Shown here one piece after another: positions 16,047 through 24,291 of a stretch of 37,330 bases of DNA. The stretch is taken from NCBI RefSeq assembly GCF_028289855.1, contig NZ_JAQGKZ010000024.1, positions 1-37,330 of the forward strand, written 5' to 3'. The DNA comes from Sphingomonas bacterium (GTDB lineage Bacteria > Pseudomonadota > Alphaproteobacteria > Sphingomonadales > Sphingomonadaceae). Numbering within the stretch: the first letter of the stretch is position 1; each line of letters starts with the position of its first letter. The notes under the pieces were generated by a model. It had not been told where the DNA came from and did no database searches. It worked only from the letters and a program-made list of their open reading frames with translations. The position numbers and the translations under genes are program-made.

Positions 16047-16577
16047 ATGATTTCCATCCTCGCCCTCTTCCTCCAGGCTACCGCCGCGCCGGCGCCTGCT
16101 CCCGCGCCCGTCGCGCCGTGGACGGTCACGCCGCGCCCCAATGCCGATCCGACGATCACTTCGACCGTGGTCGGCACGCCGTCGAGCGATGGCAATGCCC
16201 GGCTCGTGATGCGGTGCGACTCGGGCAAGGAAAGGGTCGTCTCGGTCCAGTTGTTCACCAAGACCGCGCTCGGTGGCCCGCCCGACCGGCCGGTGACGCT
16301 GACGATCGACGGCGGCACGCCGCTCGGCGCGAATTGGGAGTTCGTCGAAAAGGGCGCGTATATCCGTGAGGACGTCGCGGTCACCACGCTGACCACCGCG
16401 ATCGCGGGCGGCAAGGCGATCAAGCTTCACACCACCACCGCAGCGGGCGAGCCGATCGACGCAAGCTTTGCCGGACCGCCCTCGGCCGCGCCGGTGACGA
16501 CGTTGCTCGGCGCGTGCGGCTACACGCTCGGCACGCCGCCGGTGCGGGTCGATCCGAACGCCAAAAAGCCGAAGTGA
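16047..16577 (+). CDS. Unknown exported protein inside the propionate operon
   Basis: A 176-residue protein I do not recognise. The first 13 residues (MISILALFLQATA) are hydrophobic and could be a short signal peptide, followed by a Pro/Ala linker (APAPAPAPVAPWTV). The remainder looks beta-rich: RLVMRCDSGKERVVSVQLFT, PVTLTIDGGTPLGANWEFVE, KAIKLHTTTAAG and a C-terminal LLGACGYTLGTPP. Two cysteines (in MRCDSG and GACGYTL) could pair. No catalytic motif is evident. GAAAGG precedes the ATG at 16047, and its stop overlaps the GTG start of mce (GTGA), so it is translated in step with a methylmalonyl-CoA enzyme. That is its only functional clue; being exported, it need not act in the same pathway. 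Confidence 0.75.
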   Translation: MISILALFLQATAAPAPAPAPVAPWTVTPRPNADPTITSTVVGTPSSDGNARLVMRCDSGKERVVSVQLFTKTALGGPPDRPVTLTIDGGTPLGANWEFVEKGAYIREDVAVTTLTTAIAGGKAIKLHTTTAAGEPIDASFAGPPSAAPVTTLLGACGYTLGTPPVRVDPNAKKPK

Positions 16578-16999
16578 AGCTCGGCCGATTGAACCATGTC
16601 GGGGTGGCGACGCCGTCGATCGCCGACGCCATCCCCTATTGGCGCGACGTGATGGGCGCGACCGCGATCGGCGAGCCGTTCGACTTGCCCGCGCAAGGCG
16701 TGAAGGTGTGCTTCGTCAACACCCCTAACACGCAGATCGAACTGATCGAACCGTACGATGCCAGCTCGCCGATCGCGGCGTTCATCGCCAGGAACCCGGC
16801 GGGCGGGCAGCATCACGTCTGCTACGAAGTACCCGACATCCACGAAGCCAAGGCGTGGTTCGAGGCGAAGGGCGCCAAGGTGCTCGGCGAACCGCGGATC
16901 GGCGCGCACGGCACGCCGATCTTCTTCGTCCATCCGAAGGACATGGGCGGCGTGCTGACCGAATTCATGGAGACGCCCAAGGGCGACCGGAGCCATTAG
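16574..16999 (+). CDS. mce: Methylmalonyl-CoA epimerase
   Basis: A 141-residue VOC-fold enzyme that interconverts (S)- and (R)-methylmalonyl-CoA between the carboxylase and the mutase. Two beta-alpha-beta-beta-beta modules are visible: LNHVGVATPSIADAIPYWRD with the first metal His, and GGQHHVCYEVPDIHEAKAWF with the second, then VLTEFMETP carrying the metal Glu. FFVHPKDMGGVL is typical of the family. It starts with GTG at 16574, overlapping the previous stop by four bases. A composite inverted repeat begins three bases after its stop. Confidence 0.95.
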   Translation: MKLGRLNHVGVATPSIADAIPYWRDVMGATAIGEPFDLPAQGVKVCFVNTPNTQIELIEPYDASSPIAAFIARNPAGGQHHVCYEVPDIHEAKAWFEAKGAKVLGEPRIGAHGTPIFFVHPKDMGGVLTEFMETPKGDRSH

Positions 17000-17002
17000 A
17001 TT

Positions 17003-17079
17003 CCGTTCGTGTCGAGCGAAGTCGAGACACGGTTACGGAGCGCGGGGGTCGGTTTCTCGACTTCGCTCGAAACGAACGG
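17003..17079. repeat. Composite inverted repeat, copy 2, inside the propionate operon
   Basis: Arms 17003-17030 and 17052-17079 match over 28 nt with two mismatches. Each arm also folds on itself: GTGTC/GACAC (17009-17013 and 17026-17030) in arm 1, GTTTC/GAAAC (17052-17056 and 17069-17073) in arm 2. The only two arm-to-arm mismatches (17011 and 17028) are exactly a base pair of the local stem, G-C in arm 1 and A-T in arm 2, so both local stems are kept. It sits between mce and the enoyl-CoA hydratase gene. Confidence 0.8.
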
Positions 17080-17091
17080 GGGTAGAAGCGA

Positions 17092-17886
17092 ATGGCATAC
17101 GAGCATATCCTGACCGAACGGCGCGGTGACGTGTTAGTCGTGACGCTCAACCGGCCCGACCGTCTCAACGCGGCGCCACCCGCGATGTTCGGCGAGATTC
17201 GTGACGCGCTCGCCAATCTCGACGGCGCGCGCGCGGTACTGGTCACCGGTGCAGGACGGGCGTTCTGTTCTGGCGCCGATGTCGGCGGCGGAGCGCTCAC
17301 CGCCGCGGCGCAACGGCTCGATCCGGGTGCCGCAACTTATGATGCGCTGACCGGCAACTATAATCCGACGTTGACCGCGCTTGCGGACCTGAGCGTGCCG
17401 GTCGTCACCGCGGTGCGCGGGCCGGCGGCTGGCATCGGGTGCAGCTTGGCGCTCGCCGCCGATTTCTGCGTCGCCAGCGACACCGCCTATTTCCTCCAGG
17501 CTTTCGTCAATATTGGGCTCGTCCCCGATGGCGGCGCGAGCTGGATGCTGACGCGGCTGATCGGGCGGCCGCGCGCGACCGAGATGATGATGCTGGGCGA
17601 ACGCGTCCCCGCGGCCAAGGCGCTCGACTGGGGGATGATCCACCGGATGGTCGACGACGACATGCTCGACCACGAAGCGTTCGCGCTGGCCGAGCGGCTC
17701 GCGGCGGGGCCGACGATCGCGCTCGGGCTGATGCGGCGTCAGCTCCACGCCGCGCTCGCCGACGATTACGAAGGCGCGATGCTGCGCGAGGCCGAGAACC
17801 AGCGCGCCGCGCGCGGCACGGCGGATTCGATGGAGGGCGGAATGGCGTTCCTGCAAAAGCGCAAGGCGGCGTTCAAGGGGGTGTGA
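17092..17886 (+). CDS. Enoyl-CoA hydratase/isomerase family protein
   Basis: A 264-residue crotonase-superfamily protein. The oxyanion-hole segments are GRAFCSGADVGG (about residue 60) and GPAAGIGCSLALAADF (about residue 115). GLVPDGGASWMLTRLIGRPR carries an Asp where PaaG-type isomerases have their acidic residue, in place of the second Glu of classical hydratases, so an isomerase or PaaG/PaaB-like role is likely. The C-terminal MEGGMAFLQKRKAAFKG is typical. Substrate unknown; in this operon it may feed branched- or odd-chain acyl-CoA degradation into propionyl-CoA. It lies between mce and the mutase. The upstream gap is filled by a composite inverted repeat. Confidence 0.88.
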   Translation: MAYEHILTERRGDVLVVTLNRPDRLNAAPPAMFGEIRDALANLDGARAVLVTGAGRAFCSGADVGGGALTAAAQRLDPGAATYDALTGNYNPTLTALADLSVPVVTAVRGPAAGIGCSLALAADFCVASDTAYFLQAFVNIGLVPDGGASWMLTRLIGRPRATEMMMLGERVPAAKALDWGMIHRMVDDDMLDHEAFALAERLAAGPTIALGLMRRQLHAALADDYEGAMLREAENQRAARGTADSMEGGMAFLQKRKAAFKGV

Positions 17887-17891
17887 CCAGT

Positions 17892-17913
17892 CCCTTCCCG
17901 CGAGCGGGAGGGG
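17892..17913. repeat. GC-rich hairpin between hydratase and mutase genes
   Basis: CCCTTCCCGC (17892-17901) and GCGGGAGGGG (17904-17913) form a long stem with one G-T pair and a very tight turn. There is no T run, so it is not a classical terminator. It could slow exonucleases or protect the upstream message. I believe similar hairpins recur in sphingomonad genomes. Confidence 0.5.
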
Positions 17914-17931
17914 AGTGCTAGGGACGGCAGC

Positions 17932-20073
17932 ATGTCATCAGATAAGCCGACCCTCGACGACTGGCAGGCGCTCGCCGCGAAGGAAGTGAAAGGCGCCGAC
18001 CTCACCTGGCACACGCCCGAAGGGATCGACGTCAAGCCGCTCTACACCGCTGCCGACGTCACCGAAGATCCCGGCCTGCCCGGTTTCGCGCCGTTCACCC
18101 GTGGCGTGCGCGCGTCGATGTACGCCGGCCGTCCGTGGACGGTGCGCCAATATGCCGGCTTCTCGACCGCCGAAGCCTCCAACGCCTTCTACCGCCGCAA
18201 CCTCGCGGCCGGGCAGAGGGGCCTGTCGGTCGCGTTCGATCTCGCGACGCACCGTGGCTATGACAGCGACCATCCCCGCGTGACCGGCGATGTCGGGAAG
18301 GCGGGCGTCGCGATCGACACGATCGACGACATGAAGATCCTGTTCGACGGCATCCCGCTCGACAGGATGAGCGTGTCGATGACGATGAACGGCGCGGTGA
18401 TCCCGATCCTCGCGTTCTTCATCGTCGCGGGGGAGGAGCAGGGGGTCGATCAGAGCCAGCTCGACGGAACCATCCAGAACGACATCCTGAAGGAGTTCAT
18501 GGTCCGCAATACGTACATCTACCCGCCCGAGCCGAGCATGCGGATCATCGCCGACATCATCGGCTACACGTCGGCGCGCATGCCCAAGTTCAACTCGATC
18601 TCGATTTCGGGCTATCACATCCAGGAAGCCGGCTCGACGATCGTCCAGGAGCTCGCCTTCACGCTCGCCGACGGCATGGCGTACGTCCGCGCGGCGCAAG
18701 CCGCGGGGCAGGAAATCGACGCGTTCGCCGGGCGGCTGTCGTTTTTCTTCAATGTCGGCATGAATTTCTTCATGGAGATCGCCAAGCTGCGCGCGGCGCG
18801 GCTCTTGTGGCACCGCGCGATGACGCAATTAGGCGCGAAGCTCGACCGGTCGAAGATGCTGCGGACGCACTGCCAGACCAGCGGCGTGTCGTTGCAGGAG
18901 CAGGATCCCTACAACAACGTCATCCGCACCACGGTGGAAGCGATGGCGGGGGTGCTGGGGGGCACGCAGAGCCTCCACACCAACGCGCTCGACGAAGCGG
19001 TCGCGCTGCCGACCGATTTCACCGCGCGGATCGCGCGCAACACGCAGATCGTGCTGCAGGAGGAAACCGGCATCACGCACGTCGCCGACCCGCTCGGCGG
19101 CAGCTATTATATCGAGGCGTTGACCGCCGAATTGGCCGACAAGGCGTGGGCGCTGATCGAACGCGCCGAAGCGGATGGCGGGATGGCGAACGCCGTCGCC
19201 AACGGCTGGCCCAAGGCGATGATCGAGGAAGCCGCCGCCGCACGCCAGGCGCGCGTCGATCGCGGCGAGGACGTGATCGTCGGGGTCAACAAATATCGCC
19301 TCGCCGAGGAAGCGCATCTCGACATCCTCGACGTCGACAATCACGCGGTGCGCGAAGGACAGGTTGCGCGGATCGCCAAGGTCAAAGCCGGGCGTGACGA
19401 GGCCAAGTGCAGGGCGTCGCTCGACGCATTACGCGAGGGTGCGCGGGGCAAGGAGAACCTTCTCGCGCTGGCGGTTGAGTGCGCGCGGGCGCGGGCGACG
19501 CTGGGCGAGATCAGCCTGGCGATGGAGGATGTGTTCGGGCGGTACGGCACCAATCCCACCCCGGTCAGCGGCATCTATGGCGGCGCCTATGATGCGGACG
19601 CGCGCTGGGAAAACCTGCTGTCGGGCGTCGCCGCGACCGAGCGCCGCTTGGGCCGCAAGCCGCGCATGCTCGTCGCCAAGATGGGGCAGGACGGGCACGA
19701 TCGCGGCGCCAATCTGGTCAGCTCGATGTTCGGAGATCTCGGGTTCGAGGTCGTACCGGGCCCGTTGTTCCAGACGCCGCAGGAAGCCGCCGTGCTGGCG
19801 CTGGAAAGCGATGTCGACGTGGTCGGCGCGTCCAGCCTCGCCGCCGGACACAAGACGCTGATCCCCGAACTCATCGGCCACCTTCGCGACGCTGGCCGCG
19901 CTGACATCAAGGTAATCGCCGGCGGCGTGATTCCCGCGCAGGACTATGACTTCCTGCGCGAAGCCGGGGTGCAGGCGATCTTCGGCCCCGGCACCAACCT
20001 GATCAAGGCGGCGGAGGACGTGCTGCGATTGCTCGGCCACAATATGCCCCCCGAGAGCGAGGCAGCGGAGTGA
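17932..20073 (+). CDS. Methylmalonyl-CoA mutase, single-chain B12-dependent enzyme
   Basis: A 713-residue adenosylcobalamin enzyme that converts (R)-methylmalonyl-CoA to succinyl-CoA. Residues about 20-540 are the TIM-barrel catalytic domain: [78 protein letters not shown]. Residues about 575-700 are the B12 domain with [16 protein letters not shown] (cobalt His at about 589), the [12 protein letters not shown] loop and [15 protein letters not shown]. It is the long (ScpA/MutB-like) form and complete. No small MutA subunit or MeaB chaperone is adjacent. The ATG at 17932 is the only good start. bioB overlaps its end by four bases (GTGA). Confidence 0.96.
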   Translation: MSSDKPTLDDWQALAAKEVKGADLTWHTPEGIDVKPLYTAADVTEDPGLPGFAPFTRGVRASMYAGRPWTVRQYAGFSTAEASNAFYRRNLAAGQRGLSVAFDLATHRGYDSDHPRVTGDVGKAGVAIDTIDDMKILFDGIPLDRMSVSMTMNGAVIPILAFFIVAGEEQGVDQSQLDGTIQNDILKEFMVRNTYIYPPEPSMRIIADIIGYTSARMPKFNSISISGYHIQEAGSTIVQELAFTLADGMAYVRAAQAAGQEIDAFAGRLSFFFNVGMNFFMEIAKLRAARLLWHRAMTQLGAKLDRSKMLRTHCQTSGVSLQEQDPYNNVIRTTVEAMAGVLGGTQSLHTNALDEAVALPTDFTARIARNTQIVLQEETGITHVADPLGGSYYIEALTAELADKAWALIERAEADGGMANAVANGWPKAMIEEAAAARQARVDRGEDVIVGVNKYRLAEEAHLDILDVDNHAVREGQVARIAKVKAGRDEAKCRASLDALREGARGKENLLALAVECARARATLGEISLAMEDVFGRYGTNPTPVSGIYGGAYDADARWENLLSGVAATERRLGRKPRMLVAKMGQDGHDRGANLVSSMFGDLGFEVVPGPLFQTPQEAAVLALESDVDVVGASSLAAGHKTLIPELIGHLRDAGRADIKVIAGGVIPAQDYDFLREAGVQAIFGPGTNLIKAAEDVLRLLGHNMPPESEAAE

Positions 20074-21059
20074 CGCGCACCGACTGGACCCGGGACGAGG
20101 TCGCGGCGCTATTCGACCTGCCGTTCACCGAGCTCGTGTTCCGCGCGGGTCAGATCCACCGCGAGCATCACGCCGCGAACGAAGTCCAACTCTCGACGCT
20201 CCTGTCGATTAAGACTGGCGGCTGCCCGGAGGATTGCGGCTATTGCTCGCAATCCGCGAGCGCCGAGACCGGCCTGAAAGCGACCAAGCTGATGGACGTC
20301 CGCGCGGTGCTGCAGGCGGCGGCGCGAGCGAAGGACAATGGCTCGACGCGGTTCTGCATGGGCGCGGCGTGGCGCAACCCCAAGGGCAAGGATATTCCCG
20401 CGCTCGCCGAGATGGTGCGCGGGGTGCGCCAGATGGGGATGGAAACGTGCATGACGCTCGGCATGCTGACGCCCGGCCAGGCGGCGGCGCTGGGCGAGGC
20501 GGGGCTCGATTACTACAACCACAATATCGACACTTCGCCGGAGAATTACGCCAACGTCATTTCGACGCGCAGCTTCGGTGAGCGGATCGAGACGCTGGAG
20601 AATGTTCGCGAGGCGGGGATCAACGTGTGCTGCGGCGGGATCGTCGGGATGGGCGAGACGCGCGGCGACCGCGTTGGGTTCATCCACGCGCTGGCCTGCC
20701 TGCCGGTGCATCCCGAAAGCGTGCCGATCAATGCGCTGGTGCCGGTCAAGGGCACGGTGCTCGGCGACATGCTCGCCGACACGCCGCTGGCGAAGATCGA
20801 CGATATCGAGTTCGTCCGCACGGTCGCGGTCGCGCGGATCACGATGCCGCGGAGCATGGTGCGCCTCAGCGCGGGCCGCGAGAGCATGAGCGACGCGACG
20901 CAGGCATTGTGCTTTTTGGCGGGGGCGAATTCGATTTTCACCGGCGACAAGCTGCTGACCGCGGGCAATGCCGGCGAGGACAAGGACGCAGCGCTGTTCG
21001 CGAAGCTCGGGCTGGCGCCGATGGCGGCGGAGCAGCGTGTGGTGGAGGCGGCGGAGTGA
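20070..21059 (+). CDS. bioB: Biotin synthase
   Basis: A 329-residue radical SAM enzyme that inserts sulfur into dethiobiotin, the last step of biotin synthesis. The radical SAM cluster motif is CPEDCGYC (Cys 52, 56, 59). Other marks are [32 protein letters not shown], the [10 protein letters not shown] segment and [17 protein letters not shown], whose Arg binds the second (2Fe-2S) cluster. It starts with GTG at 20070 inside the mutase stop, and the next gene again overlaps its stop, so it is tightly bound into the operon. Its placement with pccA and pccB, the enzyme that needs biotin, rather than in a bioBFDA cluster, suggests cofactor supply matched to propionyl-CoA carboxylase demand. Confidence 0.96.
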   Translation: MTRTDWTRDEVAALFDLPFTELVFRAGQIHREHHAANEVQLSTLLSIKTGGCPEDCGYCSQSASAETGLKATKLMDVRAVLQAAARAKDNGSTRFCMGAAWRNPKGKDIPALAEMVRGVRQMGMETCMTLGMLTPGQAAALGEAGLDYYNHNIDTSPENYANVISTRSFGERIETLENVREAGINVCCGGIVGMGETRGDRVGFIHALACLPVHPESVPINALVPVKGTVLGDMLADTPLAKIDDIEFVRTVAVARITMPRSMVRLSAGRESMSDATQALCFLAGANSIFTGDKLLTAGNAGEDKDAALFAKLGLAPMAAEQRVVEAAE

Positions 21060-21406
21060 GCGACGTCGATTGGGAATCCTGGCTTTTGGAAGATGCCGGC
21101 GATCCGATCATCGAGAAGAAAGCCGATCAAGGCCCAGACACCTTAACGCCCGCCGAACAACTGACGTATTGTCTTTGGGTTGCCGACTACGGGATGCGGA
21201 ACGCCGGCGATTTGGAAACGGCGGCTGATCTGTATCCGCCATTCAAGATGGAAGCTGCTGAGATAGCGGCGAGGCTTGGGCTTTCCAAAACATCGGAAGC
21301 TTTCAATCTGAGCGATGATGACTTGCAGCAAACGTATTTCGATCGCTTCGACGGCATGTGCGCAGAAATCTCGGAGGCGCTAGGCGTGCCTCCTCGGGCT
21401 AATTAG
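21056..21406 (+). CDS. Unknown small acidic protein, lower GC, between bioB and pccA
   Basis: A 116-residue acidic cytoplasmic protein starting with GTG at 21056 inside the bioB stop. Recognisable pieces: [48 protein letters not shown] and [17 protein letters not shown]. The Lt-x-aE / N-x-G / Y-x-x-x-F layout loosely resembles the DUF4375 (DMP19-like) group, a tentative link. By hand count, 190 of 346 bases (21061-21406) are G or C, about 55%, well below the flanking genes, and codons such as ctt, tta and aaa are more frequent. That suggests later acquisition or relaxed constraint, although the overlapping start keeps it in the operon. The upstream part of its open frame is a shadow of bioB. 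Confidence 0.7.
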   Translation: MSDVDWESWLLEDAGDPIIEKKADQGPDTLTPAEQLTYCLWVADYGMRNAGDLETAADLYPPFKMEAAEIAARLGLSKTSEAFNLSDDDLQQTYFDRFDGMCAEISEALGVPPRAN

Positions 21407-21424
21407 ATCAGGGACAGGAAAGAA

Positions 21425-23437
21425 GTGTTCAAGAAAATCCTGGTCGCCAATCGCGGCGAGATTGCGTGCCGCGTGATGCGCACCGCGAAGAAGATGGGGA
21501 TCGCGACGGTCGCGGTTTACTCCGACGCCGATGCACGCAGCCCGCATGTGCTGATGGCAGACGAAGCAGTGCGGCTCGGGCCGCCGCCGGCCGCCGAGAG
21601 CTATCTGCTCGCCGAATTGATCCTCGACGCGGCAAAGGTGACCGGCGCGGACTGCATCCATCCCGGCTACGGCTTCCTGTCCGAGCGCGAGAGCTTCGCG
21701 CGCGCGTGCGCCGATGCGGGGATCGCGTTTGTCGGGCCGCCGCCCAATGCCATCGCGGCGATGGGCGACAAGATCGAATCGAAGAAGCTCGCCAAAGCGG
21801 CGGGGGTCAACGTCGTGCCCGGCTTCCTGGGCGAGATCGCCGACACAGACGAAGCGGTGAAGATCGCCTCGGACATCGGCTATCCCGTGATGATGAAGGC
21901 GTCGGCTGGCGGCGGCGGCAAGGGGATGCGGCTGGCGTATTCGGAGCAGGACGTCCGCGAAGGGTTCGAGGCGACCAAGCGCGAGGGGCTCGCGTCGTTC
22001 GGCGACGACCGCGTGTTTATCGAGAAATTCATCGAAAGCCCGCGCCACATCGAAATCCAGCTGATCGGCGACCAGCACGGCAACATCCTCTACCTCAACG
22101 AACGCGAATGCTCGATCCAGCGCCGCCACCAGAAAGTGGTCGAGGAAGCGCCGTCGCCGTTCGTCACGCCCGAGATGCGCCGCGCGATGGGCGAGCAGGC
22201 GGTCGCGCTGGCGCGCGCGGTGGGCTATTATTCCGCCGGTACTGTCGAGCTGATCGTATCGGGCGCCGACACGACCGGGCAGGGCTTCTACTTCCTCGAA
22301 ATGAACACCCGGCTGCAGGTCGAGCATCCGGTGACCGAGGCGATTACCGGGCTCGACCTGGTCGAACTGATGATCCGCGTCGCCGCGGGCGAGGCGCTTC
22401 CGCTGACGCAGGAGCAGGTTCAGCTCAACGGCTGGTCGATCGAGAACCGCGTTTACGCCGAGGATCCGTATCGCGGCTTCCTGCCGAGCATCGGGCGGCT
22501 GGTGCATTATGGCCCGCCCGCGAGCAGCGATACGCCCTACGGTGAAACCACGCGCGACGCGTATGTCCGCGTCGATGACGGCGTCACCGAAGGCGGCGAA
22601 GTGTCGATGTTCTACGACCCGATGATCGCCAAATTGATCACTTGGGCACCGACGCGTGAAGAAGCGATCGACGAACAGATCGCCGCACTCGACGCGTTCG
22701 AGATCGACGGGCCGGGCAACAATCTGGATTTCCTGTCGGCGCTGATGCAGCACCCGCGCTTCCGCGATGGCGCGATCACGACGGGGTTCATCGCCGAGGA
22801 ATATCCCGACGGCTTCCATGGCGCGCCGGCGTCGGCGGATTTGCTCAAATCACTCGCCGCGATCGCCGCCTTCGCGGCGACGGCGGAGGCCGACCGCGCG
22901 CGCCGGATCGACGGGCAACTTGGCAAAAGGCTCCGCCCGCCATCGGCGTGGACCGTGAGGATCCACGGCGCTGACCATGACGTATCGATTTCGACCGATG
23001 GCGTGACGGTCGACGGCGAGGGTCACGAAATCGCGCTCGAATACACCCCCGGCGACCGCGTCGTGCACGCGGAGCTGGCCGAATCCGATCTCACCGTGAA
23101 AATCGCTCGCACGCGTACCGGCTTCAAGCTAACCACGCGCGGCGCGAGCCATGTCGTGCGCGTGCTCCCCACCGGGGTCGCCGCTTTCGCGCATCATCTG
23201 ATCGAAAAGATCCCGCCCGATCTCTCCAAATTCCTGATCGCGCCGATGCCGGGGCTGCTGGTGCGGCTCGATGTCGGGGTCGGCGACGCGGTTCAGCTCG
23301 GCCAGCCGCTCGCGGTGGTTGAGGCGATGAAGATGGAAAACATCCTGCGCGCCGAAAAGACCGGCACGGTGAGGTCGCTCGAAGCCAAGGCCGGTGACAG
23401 CCTGGCGGTCGATCAGGTGATCCTCGAACTGGAATAA
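21425..23437 (+). CDS. pccA: Propionyl-CoA carboxylase alpha subunit (biotin carboxylase plus biotin carrier)
   Basis: A 670-residue subunit that carboxylates its own biotin with ATP and bicarbonate and hands CO2 to PccB. Residues 1-450 form the biotin carboxylase: KILVANRGEIACRVMRTAKK, DCIHPGYGFLSERESFA, the ATP-grasp KASAGGGGKGMRLAYSE, HIEIQLIGDQHGNILYLNER and FLEMNTRLQVEHPVTE. A BT-type linker domain follows (about 490-590), then a biotinyl domain with VVEAMKMENILRAEK (biotin Lys about 636). The start is GTG at 21425 after AGGAAAG. It is separated from its partner pccB by six genes of the same operon, including bioB. Confidence 0.95.
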   Translation: MFKKILVANRGEIACRVMRTAKKMGIATVAVYSDADARSPHVLMADEAVRLGPPPAAESYLLAELILDAAKVTGADCIHPGYGFLSERESFARACADAGIAFVGPPPNAIAAMGDKIESKKLAKAAGVNVVPGFLGEIADTDEAVKIASDIGYPVMMKASAGGGGKGMRLAYSEQDVREGFEATKREGLASFGDDRVFIEKFIESPRHIEIQLIGDQHGNILYLNERECSIQRRHQKVVEEAPSPFVTPEMRRAMGEQAVALARAVGYYSAGTVELIVSGADTTGQGFYFLEMNTRLQVEHPVTEAITGLDLVELMIRVAAGEALPLTQEQVQLNGWSIENRVYAEDPYRGFLPSIGRLVHYGPPASSDTPYGETTRDAYVRVDDGVTEGGEVSMFYDPMIAKLITWAPTREEAIDEQIAALDAFEIDGPGNNLDFLSALMQHPRFRDGAITTGFIAEEYPDGFHGAPASADLLKSLAAIAAFAATAEADRARRIDGQLGKRLRPPSAWTVRIHGADHDVSISTDGVTVDGEGHEIALEYTPGDRVVHAELAESDLTVKIARTRTGFKLTTRGASHVVRVLPTGVAAFAHHLIEKIPPDLSKFLIAPMPGLLVRLDVGVGDAVQLGQPLAVVEAMKMENILRAEKTGTVRSLEAKAGDSLAVDQVILELE

Positions 23438-23448
23438 GGAGCCGACAC

Positions 23449-23700
23449 ATGAGCAAGGACGACATGATTGCCTGGGGCATGGATCTGGTCGTTGTCCTGC
23501 TCGCGATCGGCATGATCTGGACGACGGCGAAGGGCTTGCGCACCGGCGTCGCTCGCGGTCGCTATGGCCGCACTGCGAACCGCGACACTAACCCAGCCGC
23601 GTTCCGGAGGACCATCTGGATGACTGGCTTCAGCGCCGTCGTGCTGGTGCTTTTCGCTATCGCGCTTACCGTGCGGATGATCGTGCGCGGCGCGGCCTGA
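23449..23700 (+). CDS. Small membrane protein, two predicted helices
   Basis: An 83-residue protein with two hydrophobic helices (GMDLVVVLLAIGMIWTTAKG and MTGFSAVVLVLFAIALTVRM) joined by a basic, Asn-containing loop (VARGRYGRTANRDTNPAAFR). I do not recognise the family. AAGGAG precedes the ATG, 11 bases after pccA, so it is the last gene of the propionate operon. Its stop abuts the stop of the convergent cytidylyltransferase gene, forming TGATCA at 23698-23703, with no room for a separate terminator. Role unknown. Confidence 0.75.
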   Translation: MSKDDMIAWGMDLVVVLLAIGMIWTTAKGLRTGVARGRYGRTANRDTNPAAFRRTIWMTGFSAVVLVLFAIALTVRMIVRGAA

Positions 23701-24291
23701 TCAGGCGCGCGTCTGGCCGAACTTGGCCAGCAGCTCGTCGAGTTCCTGCTGTGTATCGACGTCGACCAATTCGTCCGGGCTGGCGACGACATGCCGCCCG
23801 GCGCGAATCACGTCGCGCGCACCGGCGTCGCCCTCAAGCCGTTCGAGCGCATCGAACCGGCCGCTTCCGAACAATACCGGGGGTCTTGGGCGGACGCCGT
23901 CGGACGACGCGACGACGCTGTTCGCGCCGTGCTGGGTGTCGAACAGTCGATGAACGTGCGTCGCGGTGATGCGCGGCATGTCGGCGAGCGCGATCAGCAC
24001 CGCCTCAATGCCGTCGCCACGCGCCGCTTGCACACCGAGCCGGACCGACAGCGACAGGCCGTCTTCGGGACGCGGGTTGCGGACGACCTGATATCCGCGC
24101 GCCGCATAGTCCAGTTCCACTCCATCTTTGACGACGATCCGCCGGGCGAACGGTACTGCCTCCAACGCGGTGACTGCGTGCATCCCGAGCGGCTGGCCGA
24201 GGAACATCGCGGTCAGTTTGTCGGATAGGCCGAACCGCGCGGATTTCCCCGCGGCGAGCAGGATCAGCGCGGTGGTGTCAGGCGCGATCAT
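23701..24291 (-). CDS. MocA/MobA-like molybdopterin nucleotidyltransferase
   Basis: A 196-residue GT-A-fold nucleotidyltransferase. The N-terminal LILLAAGKSARFGLSDKL is the NTP-binding loop, ALADMPRITATHVHRLFDT holds the metal Asp, and RPRPPVLFGSGRFDALERLE followed by EGDAGARDVI is typical of MocA, the CTP:molybdopterin cytidylyltransferase. MocA makes the molybdopterin cytosine dinucleotide cofactor used by xanthine-oxidase-type enzymes, which fits the PaoC-like gene two genes upstream. A GTP-using MobA role is less likely given that context. The start at 24291 overlaps the end of xdhC by 14 bases, so the two are coupled. Confidence 0.82.
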   Translation of the reverse strand: MIAPDTTALILLAAGKSARFGLSDKLTAMFLGQPLGMHAVTALEAVPFARRIVVKDGVELDYAARGYQVVRNPRPEDGLSLSVRLGVQAARGDGIEAVLIALADMPRITATHVHRLFDTQHGANSVVASSDGVRPRPPVLFGSGRFDALERLEGDAGARDVIRAGRHVVASPDELVDVDTQQELDELLAKFGQTRA

